Positions 48,296 to 58,178 of a stretch of 64,000 bases of DNA are shown here, piece after piece. Numbering within the stretch: position 1 is the stretch's first letter; every line of letters begins with the position of its first letter. Below the pieces are notes generated by a model. The model made no database searches. It was not told the origin of the DNA and saw nothing but the letters and a program-made list of their open reading frames with translations. The position numbers were made by a program, and so were the translations under genes. The DNA comes from Lobosporangium transversale (Eukaryota > Mortierellomycota > Mortierellomycetes > Mortierellales > Mortierellaceae), in contig NW_019028982.1 in the NCBI RefSeq assembly GCF_002105155.1, positions 580,501 through 644,500 of the forward strand. Direction: 5' to 3'.

Positions 48296-49100
48296 TGCAA
48301 GCTCGAGCAGCTCTGCCACTAAGCGCAAACACGCATGCCTATCTCAAACACCCAACACCCGTATCCAGTATGGCTATTGATAAATATTTTTTAAAGAACC
48401 TTTATCACACACTTGGATTATACAGTATCTCGCGGATGCAAATTTTAAGCTTGGGCTATTTGTATGAGCGCAGGCCAAGCCAAACCATGCACATGTGGTT
48501 GTACAGTGCGACCATGAAGAGGGATTAGATGAAAGCATATAAAGGAGGTTGGAAGATCGGCAAATATAGGCGAATATGGGATGTTCACATGTCAACAGAC
48601 TTCATCGCGGACACCTGAAATGGCATACGTTTATCAGAGTTGTAACCCAAAATCAATGAGAAGGGATATTGCATCGATACTTAAAAAAAGAACTCGGTAA
48701 GCTTATAGGTATATATTGAAAGACACTGAGGGCGTAGTGAGTGGCAGAAGAAGACGGAAAGGATCGCTCTTAGAGAGCCATCACATGAATACTCCCTATT
48801 AGAAGGTGTCTAGCAACTGAAGGAAGCCTGTAGCGTCTGTATGTATGAAATGGTCAGTGAGAAACAATCAATCCTTTACCCATATCCAAGTTCTTCACCT
48901 CTGTCAGTGAGCGTTAGTGCATTGCACACAAGCCGCACAGGCTGGTTACGAGCCTACCTCTTTGTAACAAATAACACAAATATAACAAACATAAAGGTTT
49001 TTATCAAGTTCACGCTTTTGTTAAATAGTATCGATGTGGTTTATTCACTGAGGGTTTGGATGAATTATAGAGGAGAAAAAAAACGGATTAAAGATAATTT

Positions 49101-49131
<31 letters not shown>

Positions 49132-49590
49132 GTTATCTAATTTACAACGAAGCTTTTTAAATTCCTGTATCTAAAGAAAAGACACCTCTATTTGTTCTGA
49201 CAAGAGAAATAGTTTAGTATCAGAAGTTAGACATTTCATCAGGAAGCCGTTTGCTTCGCCACTAATGCTATGAAAGACCGTTCAAGCAAAAATATTCTTG
49301 AAGAGTTTGGGTTAGAGACATTTGGACTTTATCAATTCCCTCGTATCAATAAGACACTGGTTATGAAAGATGGGCGTCTCACAAAGACCTAGAAGGTGTT
49401 GTGTTTGAATTTTTTTTTATTCAGCCAAGAATAATGATGCCCCAATTGTTAGCAGCACCTTGCAGGAATAAAAAGAGGAACCTGTTCAAAAAGACGAGCA
49501 GGGAAAAAAGTTATGAATGTTCATTTATACAAAACTCCACAAGGAGACTGATAGTGAAAAAAGGTAGAGGTGCCGCGTTTTCACAAAATC
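48296..49590. other. Intergenic with one unidentified coding remnant
   Basis: No intact gene is seen. At 49231-49392 a plus-strand frame of 53 codons reads RSSKNILEEFGLETFGLYQF then PRINKTLVMKDGRLTKT-stop, protein-like but without a start or recognised family. A poly(T) run lies at about 49104-49130. Confidence 0.4.
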
Positions 49591-49821
49591 TTAACGGCCT
49601 TTGCCGTCGGAGCCGAGCTTGACAGTATGGCCACTTGGGGTCGTGTAGCGAGCGGTACCGGTGCTTGGGTTGGCGTAATAGGTAGAACCGTTCGAATTTT
49701 GATAGTAATACGACCCGTTACTATTGTTGTAATAGTATGAATTCGGGGAATTCACGTAATAGTAAGTGCCGTCCGACTTAGTACCATGGCGATTGCCAGA
49801 AGCGTAGCGTGGGTTACTCAT
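49591..49821 (-). CDS. Small Tyr/Ser/Asn-rich repeat protein
   Basis: 76 codons from ATG to stop, in non-repetitive DNA. The protein starts MSNPRYASGNRHGTKSDGTY and carries four imperfect repeats built on S(N/P)-x-S-YYY (DGTYYYVN, NSYYYNN, GSYYYQN, GSTYYAN), ending with SGHTVKLGSDGKGR. There is no signal peptide, membrane segment or cysteine. Similar DGSYYYxNPxGSTYYxN proteins of unknown role are, from memory, widespread in filamentous fungi. It has a good upstream context and no introns. Function unknown. Confidence 0.7.
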   Translation of the reverse strand: MSNPRYASGNRHGTKSDGTYYYVNSPNSYYYNNSNGSYYYQNSNGSTYYANPSTGTARYTTPSGHTVKLGSDGKGR

Positions 49822-50295
49822 GATTGAAAGGATTGAAAGAGGTGATTCCTCTTGAAATGGAAGAAGACGGTGTCATTTTGAACAAATGTGGCTTAGCTAG
49901 AGCGAGGGAGTATTCGTTCACGCGATGTGGTTATAGCTATTGACACAAATACTGCCCAGACACAGCTTGCGGTTGACGCTTACCTCAGCTGCCATGAAGG
50001 CCAAAAACGCTGTATCCTATATTATTCTCATGATACGGCGCCTAACTCCTTTAGCTAACAGCAAATAGACTGTTGTCACTCCATTCTATGCTTCCATGCT
50101 CCAGTACCCCTATATTAGCGCTCTGCACTCTCTAATGCGGAGCTACGCTTAAGACACGAGGGCTTGGAAGCCCTCATAGTTTAGGTGCGGAGCTATTCTA
50201 GATGTGCTGTATGAAAAGGATTCTATTTCTTTTATAATATTTTATTTACTTCAAATCCTCTTCTTCCTCCAGCTATATACTTCAATTCGATTCCT

Positions 50296-50571
50296 TTAAA
50301 AGCAAGTGCCACCCATAGCTCCATTTCTTTTGCACAAGTCGTAGAACCAGCTCTTCTCGTCGGTTTTAACGTTGTAAACATGGTATTGGTCATCTTTCCA
50401 GCCTTGCCACCAGTGCCTCGCGCCCTTCAAGTAAACTTGTTTGGTGACTTCCTTACGGCGAACACATGAGGAAGATCCACAGTCAACACAGTAGCAGGAC
50501 CAAGCCATGGTTACGTTGAGGAACATTAAGCAGAAGACGAGCACTGCAAGCACATTATTGATTCTGCCCAT
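50296..50571 (-). CDS. Small secreted cysteine-rich protein, SSP3
   Basis: 91 residues, same framework as SSP1 and SSP2: signal peptide to residue 23 (MGRINNVLAVLVFCLMFLNV), WSCYCVDCGSSSCVRR, C-terminal CKRNGAMGGTCF, six cysteines at identical positions. It is closer to SSP1 at the C-terminal DEKSWFYDLC. An 88-nt 5'-UTR intron (50690..50603, GTAAGT...TCCTAG) and the shared promoter elements lie upstream. It is 12 kb away from the SSP1-SSP2 pair, in the same orientation, with similarity to SSP1 continuing several hundred bases upstream (CACACAACG, GGGAATGC/CC, ATTCAGTCGGCTAT). Confidence 0.85.
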   Translation of the reverse strand: MGRINNVLAVLVFCLMFLNVTMAWSCYCVDCGSSSCVRRKEVTKQVYLKGARHWWQGWKDDQYHVYNVKTDEKSWFYDLCKRNGAMGGTCF

Positions 50572-50756
50572 TTTGTCGTATATTTTTGTTATTGATGGGT
50601 GGCTAGGAAAGAAAAGAAAAGAAAAAAAAACAGAGATGAGAAGATGGTACTAGGGAATGATAAATGAAGGGGAAAAGAAGTATTACTTACCTTGTGTCAA
50701 ATGTAATGTATGTCACGAAAAGGAAGGGAAAAAAGAAAAGAAACAGATGAGATCGG

Positions 50757-50764
50757 ATTTTATA
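50757..50764 (-). promoter_or_regulatory. TATA box of SSP3
   Basis: TATAAAATCCGATCT, two bases different from the SSP1/SSP2 element, with the same spacing to the 5'-UTR intron. Confidence 0.7.
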
Positions 50765-50840
50765 AGCAAATGTCCTGACTTCTCAAGGCTCTCTTGTCCA
50801 TGTCCCTGCAATCGAACATTGAGAAGGATACCAAATAAAA

Positions 50841-50855
50841 TTTTTGTGCGGCGTG
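50841..50855 (-). promoter_or_regulatory. Shared upstream element CACGCCGCACAAAAA of SSP3
   Basis: Third exact copy of the motif, 77 bp upstream of the TATA box. Confidence 0.65.
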
Positions 50856-51525
50856 CTTGTATTAAAACTCGACATTTTCCTCCTCGGTGTCATTCTATGG
50901 TGTAACACACAACGTCCTTCAGAAATCGCGGCGTTTCTGGTGTAGATACAACTTTATTATTATTTGTTTGTTCACACTGTAAGGGAATGCTTTTTTAACT
51001 TCTTCTATTCAGTCGGCTATGCTTCGTAACTCTTCCAGGTCTGCTGTTTTACGGTTGCTATCGAAAGCAAAGGACAGTTGATCGGAACTAACGACGCGGA
51101 ACTTTTTCCTGGAAATGCCTTTGTGTGTTCGCAGTTCTTTCTGACATTGAGTACACACAACCCTTTTTTTTTGTTGTGCCCAGATATCTGTTGCCTTTCA
51201 AGACCGCGTGGCGAAGGAGCTTGCTTCCCAATAGGCTCTGTCTCTTGTTTCAAAATTGCTGAACGCCTTGCTAGATCGATATTAATTGACTATATAGAAC
51301 AGTCGTTTATATTTTTATTTTTTGACCTATTACTACACGACGTTCAACAACTCATACAATAGAGAGCCAATGCAGTCTTGCTATTGTAAACGTTGTAATA
51401 AGTGACGAAATCATCATGAGAGAGCCGCTGCTAATTCCCTCACAGGACCACAAAGTGAACTTCTCATGATCTATATGATACATATTATTGCGCATTATAG
51501 CTTTTTTTTATTTTATTTTTTTTAT

Positions 51526-51726
51526 TTAGTTCTCTGGAGTAGTTGCCTTTGTAGCATTCGACATTTTTCGAGTGCCAAGGCCAGTGAAGTAAACTAACGT
51601 ATGGTTATATATTGGTCTTTTTGGACTAGCTTTTTTGGCTACAGAACCTAGCTTGACTCCCTCCCTCAGACCCTTGCTCTTTTTTGTTTTCCCTGAAGGC
51701 TGAAGCATCTTCCTGAGCTCTGTCAT
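51526..51726 (-). CDS. Hypothetical small basic protein
   Basis: 66 codons from ATG, Lys-rich (MTELRKMLQPSGKTKKSKGL ... GTRKMSNATKATTPEN), in unique sequence. No domain, signal peptide or splice evidence. It may be a real short gene, an exon or chance. Confidence 0.25.
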   Translation of the reverse strand: MTELRKMLQPSGKTKKSKGLREGVKLGSVAKKASPKRPIYNHTLVYFTGLGTRKMSNATKATTPEN

Positions 51727-52327
51727 TTCGCCTCCAGTGCATTAGCATTCATACGAATGCGAGGCAAGCTTTTCCCCCTAGAGGCACTTTTATTGTTTTT
51801 GATGGTGGTCTGTGCACTTTTTTTTTTTTTTTTTTTGTTAGAAAATGTAGACTTTCAATATTCTTCATACAGCCAAAAACATGTAAAGACTGCTCTGGAA
51901 TGCTATAACCTTTGACTGGAGTGCACATTGTTGGTGCTGGACCATTCAGGTGTTAAAAAAAAATGCTGGATATGGATTTTTTTTTTTTTTTTTTTTAAAA
52001 AAACGAACTAATCAGAATAGAAGATCCCTAACCAATCAGAACTTTAGGCCACCAGATTCACGATTTCCTTTTTAGTATAGGTGACGTACAGGTACATGTC
52101 AGGACGACAATGTCATGACCAATCCATTTAAATGGAACTTCATTGAACAAATGCATTGCATCTGCCCTCTCACCTTTTCTTTTTTTTTTTTTCTCCCTTT
52201 ATATTGCTCTATCTCATATCTTTTAGTCACCACAATAATTTTCTATCTCTCTTTCCTCCTACATCACCTCCCAAAAAAAGCATTTTCATTCATTCAAACA
52301 TTCAAATACATACACACAAGTGAGGCA
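51727..52327. other. Upstream region of the UFD1-like gene
   Basis: Contains two T/A runs (about 51819-51836 and 51979-52003) and a pyrimidine-rich leader (CTTTTC, TCTCCC, CTCTC) leading to the start at 52328. The upstream open frame from 52115 is in frame with the gene but is leader-like low-complexity sequence. Confidence 0.5.
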
Positions 52328-53898
52328 ATGTCATTCTCTTGGTCCAGCACATTCCTCGTTGGGACAGCTACAACGTTCTCTCAAGGTGACAAGATTATCC
52401 TCCCACAAACAGCTCTCGAATCTATCATACAAGCCCATGCCTCTGCACCTTCTTCTTATCCATCAGACCAAACCGATTCAACCTATGACCCTACTTCCTG
52501 GGAGAATCCTCCCAGCTACTATAATAACAATAACATAAGCAAGAAACAGGACTTGCCATCCCCGCTCACTTTTCAGATCCGTAACCCTGCGAATCGATTA
52601 TTAACCCATGGAGGCGTTCGAGAGTTCTCTGCCTTGGATAATCAAGTTCATTTACCTCTCTGGATGATGAATTCCTTATCAGTGTCTGAAGGGGATCAAG
52701 TTATGATCAAATATCTCCTGTTACCAAAGGGAACTTGGGCTAAATTTCGACCCCTGACAACCGATTTCTTTTCAGAAGTTTTAGATTTAAGAGCTCTATT
52801 GGAAGCCTCTTTAAGATCTCATTATACAACACTGACAAAGGGAGAGATCTTGAAAGTTCAACAAGGGAACAAGGAGTTTGAGTTCTTGGTAGGGGATTTG
52901 AAACCTGAACATTCTGCAGGACAAGCTGTTTGTATCACCGATACAGATTTGGAAGTCGATATTGAGCCATTGGAGACAGATATGCAACAGCAACATCAAC
53001 ATCAACAGCAGCAGAATTCTGTGATACAAAATGGGAAAATAACTCAGACGAATGGGATGTCAACAAGTTTGTCCCACATGATGAATTCAAGTAGGGATCG
53101 ATCTTTAAAGATCGGTTTTGAAAGTCATGGAGAAGTAGTCGTGGATAGTTACCAATGTTGGTCGATTGATATTCCGAACCGTAACTCTGGTATCCAGATC
53201 ACAGTAAATGTAGTACCGCCAACAACAACAGCAGTGTCAGTAGATACAGAGGATTTAGATGTGGTGGTTTCAACAAAAGCACCCGTGTCTCTAGAGGACC
53301 ACATCTGGGCCAATTTTGAATCATTGAATCCACGAGTCATCACCATCCCTGCTAGCGATCAAGAATACTCGAGGAAGCAAGAAGACGGATCACAACTTAT
53401 ACACATTGGTCTTTATGGGCGAGCCTCTTCTACTTCTTCTTTGACTTCAGAAGCATCTTCTAGCTCAGCAATGGCAACGGCAGAAACAGTAAAAGGAATT
53501 GTTCGCTATAGTATTGTAGTACGGTATTATGATGGTGAATCTTTATCAGCGTCGTCGTCCTCAGGAGCAACAACAAATGTACAACAACAGCAAGAGATCC
53601 CCAATAAGGATGCGCCAGGGTACCAAGAATGTACCAACTGTGGATCATGGATTCCAGAACGGACAATAATGTTGCACACCAACTTTTGCCTTCGTAACAA
53701 TGCTAAATGTGATCGATGTGGCCAGGTCATGAAGAAGGATGAACTTCCCAATCATTTTCACTGTGATCATTGTGATAAGGTAATGCATATTCATTATTTA
53801 TATGAACATGATAAAGAAAGAATCGTGAAGGGCATTTATTATCGTCATATATTTCATTAAATCTAAATAACTTTTTTCTATTTCTTTTTTATTATTAT

Positions 53899-53936
<38 letters not shown>

Positions 53937-54810
53937 TGGACATATTTCAGAAAAGAAGAAGCATATGGAAATCTATCATGGCTGGTATCAATGCACGTGT
54001 CAACGATTCGAAACTCCATCCCTTCCAGAGCTTGCACTTCATCGACGAACCGAATGTCAAGATCGATTTATCATTTGTCGTTATTGTCATACATTGGTCC
54101 AACAGGGCTCTTTAGCGTCTAATGCTCGAGATATGATCCGAGGTCTACACTCTCATGAATCCTATTGTGGAGATCGAACGATTCAATGTCAAAAATGTTC
54201 AGCCATGGTCTCTCTCAAGGATGTTCAAGTCCATGCTCAAAATCATGAATTCCAACGACAGAACCAACCAGCTCCTCAGCTGTGCTCCAATCAAAATTGT
54301 CTTCGCATCAAATCTTCTGGCGGTGGTAATGCTGGTGCCGGTACTGCCAGTGGTGGTAGCAACAATATCTTGGGTCTCTGCCAACTGTGTTTTGGGCCCT
54401 TCTGGATCCCGACCGAAGATCCCAAGAATCAAAAACTGGTTCAAAGGCTTGCTAGAAAATATCATTCACAATTGATGACTGGTTGTGGGAACTCGTGGTG
54501 TCGGAATGAATACTGTGCAAGTTTTAGAGGTCAAGGATTAGATGCGACCACGGCAGCGACTGAATTGATGGGGATCTTGAAAGAGGCTAAAGTGGGTGCT
54601 TCTACTACAAGTTATATTCAAGGTGGCAAGACTTGGTTATGTGTGGATGAGGGTGCGACTCGGAAAAAAGTCATGGCAGAGTTGTTACATCAGGATCTGC
54701 AAGCCAAATATTCGATTGAATGGTGTATCAAAGCACTCGAGATGGAGAAATCAGATCTGGAAGCTGCTTCACAATGGCTGAACCTCCATGCACCAAGAAA
54801 ACAAAAATAA
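52328..54810 (+). CDS. UFD1-domain protein with zinc fingers and a C-terminal UBA-like helix bundle
   Basis: Two exons, 52328..53779 and 53956..54810, total 2307 nt (768 residues), frame-checked. Residues 1 to about 190 match the UFD1 double-psi barrel: GDKIILPQTALESI, LTFQIRNP, GVREFSALDNQVHLPLWMMN, GDQVMIKYLLLPKGTWAKFRP. A Gln/Ser-rich linker follows, then Cys/His zinc fingers (YQECTNCGSWIPERTIMLH..FC, CDRCGQVMKKDELPNHFHCD, CQCxCxRF, CQKCSAMVSLKDVQVHAQNH) of the TRAF/XAF1-like type. The last 60 residues (YSIEWCIKALEMEKSDLEAA) look UBA-like. UFD1 proteins bring ubiquitinated substrates to Cdc48/p97; this longer zinc-finger version is a distinct fungal/plant-type relative, not canonical UFD1. 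MSFSWSS is chosen as start because the barrel begins there. The intron donor is GTAATG; the acceptor AGAAAAG follows a 32-base A-run. Confidence 0.88.
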
Positions 54811-55059
54811 TTAGACATATTTTTTTATTAGATCTCTTTTTAATGATTTGAAAAAGATTGACCGCTATTGTATTTTTAAATAATATTCCTCTCTGTTTCT
54901 CTGTCCCTCTGTATCACTGTCTTTCTGTTTATTATGAAATTATTGAGGTAAATACTTTTTGCTTATTGTATTGCACAAAAAAAAGAAAGAAAAATTATGC
55001 AGTAGTGTAGCGCAGTGCTTGAGAACTTGAGATGGAAAAGATAAAGATTATATTTTTTT

Positions 55060-57277
55060 TTATTCCCGAAGAAGTGATGCAACAACATGGCTGACTTTCA
55101 TGTTCTTTAGATCAGTGTAGGTTTGGCCAGTTCCCACAAACAAAATTGGCTGCCCTGTTGTGTATGTCATTGATAATGCAGCTCCGACTTTATCATCAAT
55201 CGTGTCAAACTTTGTCAAGATCATACCATCAATATGACGTGGATTCGCCATTCCTGAAAAGTCTTTCAGCGCTGCATTAAATTTCGTCAATTGATCCACT
55301 GCTTCGTTACCCACCAATGCCTCGCCTACAAAGATGATCTTATCTGGATTATTTACTGTCACCAGCTAATTATGTTCCATATAAAGATAACAGTAATATA
55401 TCCGTTAGGGTGTTATTTTACAAAGCAAAAAATGAATCAAATAAAAAACATAATCTTGCACTTATGTTGTCTTACCTTGGCAAGAGCTCGCATCAAAGGA
55501 TCATTATCTTGCATACGTCCAGCTGTATCAATCAGAACCACATCATGTCCTGTTGTCTTGGCAGACGAAATAGCCTCCTTTGCAATCGTTGCAGAATCCT
55601 TTCCATATCCCTTTTCATACAGATCCACGACCGCGTTCTGTTCTAATGCTTTCAAATTCCGAACATGAACTCGAAGCTGCTCCACAGCTCCAGAACGGAA
55701 AGTATCACAGGCTGCAATCAAAACCTTCATATTGTTTTGTAATAGCCAAAAGGCGGTCTTGGATAAGTTGGTGGATTTCCCCACACCATTGACACCAATA
55801 AAGACAATTGTATAAGGTCTTTTCTCTGCTTGTGCTTGTGCAATATCGCGTAGTAAATCGACAGAGGTTTTTGGTGTCAAAATTCGTTTTAATGCCAACT
55901 CCATGTTCTGCTTCACATGTGCCTGTACACCTAGTTGACAGTAAATGATATAAGATTAGGAGAATAATTCAGCGAAATGCTCAAAATAAAATAAAAAGGA
56001 AATAAAAGAAATACATTGTCTCCTTTTTTATTGTTCTTACTCTTGAAGCTGCCCAGTGTCTGCCCAACAAGTCCTTTAGCAATAGAATCACATAAATGTT
56101 GAGCAATGTCGGCAGCAACATTTTTATTAATCAAATGCTCCTTCATCTTTCTCATAATAGGCTCCAGACTTTCTTCTGTCATCTCTTTTTGTCCTGTCAT
56201 ATTTTTGAAAAACGACAACAGTCCATTTGAAGCAACAGGCTTTTTAGCTTGAAGGGATCGTCCCGAAATCTTTGTATAACCGCCATCTGAATCATCTGAG
56301 CTGTAACTGTCCTCAGCATCATCGCTTGCCTCCAAATCTGCAACGCTGTAGGTACCATCTTTGCTGTGCTGACCCATTCCACTTTGATCAACCTATAGTT
56401 AAAAAAAAAAAAAAAAAAAAAATTTTTTTGTTAGACTCGGCAATACATATTTAAATATAAATACATAAGGTAAAAAAAAAAATAATTACCAAGCGATCCG
56501 TTTTAACAACTTCAGATATATCTGAATTACTATAATCCAAACTCTTTGCATCTTTAGCTGAGATCTTGCCATCCCATTTTCTTCCTTCCTTGACCTTCTT
56601 TTTCGGCGAATCATCTGATCCAATAACAGGTGATGTAACAGGTGATTTAGCTCCTTTGCCCTTCCGACCGCCCATCCTAGGTGACGCTGTCTTCTTTTTA
56701 AGCAATTCTACATTTCTACGGAACTCGTCTTCATCTAGTAGAGGTGATTTGGATCCTATCTCATCTATATATTGTAAGTATTAACATTAGAAGAAGAGAA
56801 ACGGAAAGGATAAAAGAAGTGTTAATCATCTCAAATATAGCTTTTCCATATTTAAAAGCTTATAGAAAAGGTACTCCGGCATTTTTACCTGGCTTGGATT
56901 TAGCAAAAGCCAATGTATTTGCATACCCCACTGTTTCCTCAAATTTGCGTGGCTGTTTAGCTTTTTTTGACTATTTAAAGAAGAAGGAGAAAAAAAAAAA
57001 TCAATGGTCAAAATGATTGATACAAAGGAGGAAAAAAAAAAAAAAAAAAAAAGTATGAAAAATCAAGAAAACAATAAAAAAAACTTACGGAAGCATCCTG
57101 ATCTTCAACAGTCTGTAACAAAGCTTCGAATTGTAAATCCCAATCCTTGAGCTGCGGAATGCCACCATTGCTTTTACGCAATATCTTTGCACCGTATAAA
57201 TCACTGAATTGTGTACTGACAACTTTGAGCAATGTGTCGATATAAGTCAATCCAAGAGTCTTTGGATAAACGGCCTG

Positions 57278-57317
<40 letters not shown>

Positions 57318-57581
57318 AAGAGAATTGTTAAAAAAAAAAATAAGAATAAAATAAAAGTACCTTATGAATAAGCTTAGACTTACAATAAAGATGAGGTCAA
57401 GGTCATTGACAAATGTCCATTTGAGTGCATAATTGTCCTTGTAATAGATTTGAGTGGATGAACGCTCTTCGATGAGTACTTCTTGAATCAAATGATTGAT
57501 GGGTGATGTTGATGAGGCACTATATGCTTTTGACCATAGGACAAGTCCTCCTCTGGTGGTGATAGTGAAAAAATCAAGCAT
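55060..57581 (-). CDS. SRPRA: Signal recognition particle receptor alpha subunit (SR-alpha)
   Basis: Seven exons on the minus strand: 57581..57384, 57274..57089, 56970..56889, 56764..56490, 56392..56041, 55930..55476 and 55365..55060. They total 1854 nt, 617 residues, close to yeast and animal SR-alpha. The N-terminal SRX domain ([20 protein letters not shown]) binds the beta subunit at the ER membrane. A charged linker follows ([13 protein letters not shown]). The NG domain has the N helix bundle, G1 GVNGVGKST, the [11 protein letters not shown] insertion-box motif, G3 DTAGR and G4 TKFD, ending [20 protein letters not shown]. The GTPase docks ribosome-SRP complexes for co-translational translocation. 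All donors are GTAAGN or GTAANN. Two introns carry long T/A homopolymers. Confidence 0.96.
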
Positions 57582-58178
57582 TGTCTTTTATGTTTTTATC
57601 TCCTGAATATCGTTGATAACCGATCTGATCCTTTATTTATTTTATTTATCTTGTTTTTTTCCTATGTGTTGCTTGACTGAAGAAGACGGAGAAGAGAAGA
57701 CGATGGAGTAATAATAAAGAGATGGAACTTTAGGAAAGTCTTTTTGGCCAAAAAAAAAAGAATGATGGAACAGGACAGAATAACCAGTAAAAAACCAGCC
57801 AATTAGAGTGCAGCAGCAAAGCAAGCTTAATTACACTTCATATATCAGCCTGACTTTTTCTTTTTTTTTATTATAATTATCATCGTTATTATTATTTTTC
57901 TTTTGTCAGTATAAACTCTTCTCCTATTTATGACGAAGAAAAGGAAGGGTGATAGAAACGGAGAACAGACTACAAAGTCGTCTGCTTTAGGGTATATGAC
58001 ACTGTGAAGGAAAGAGGAGTGACCAAAAAAAAAAAACAAAAGGCAAAAAAAAAGAAGTGCAACCAGTGTCGGTGCTCTATCTACAAATTTTGTTAAGAAA
58101 AAAAATGCACTCATTTGTAAAAAGAATGAAAGTTATTAGGAGAACAAAGATACAGAAAAAAGAGAATAAAACAAAGAC
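57582..58178. other. Intergenic between SR-alpha 5' end and UAP1 3' end
   Basis: SR-alpha promoter side followed by purine/pyrimidine-rich DNA. No gene seen. Confidence 0.5.
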
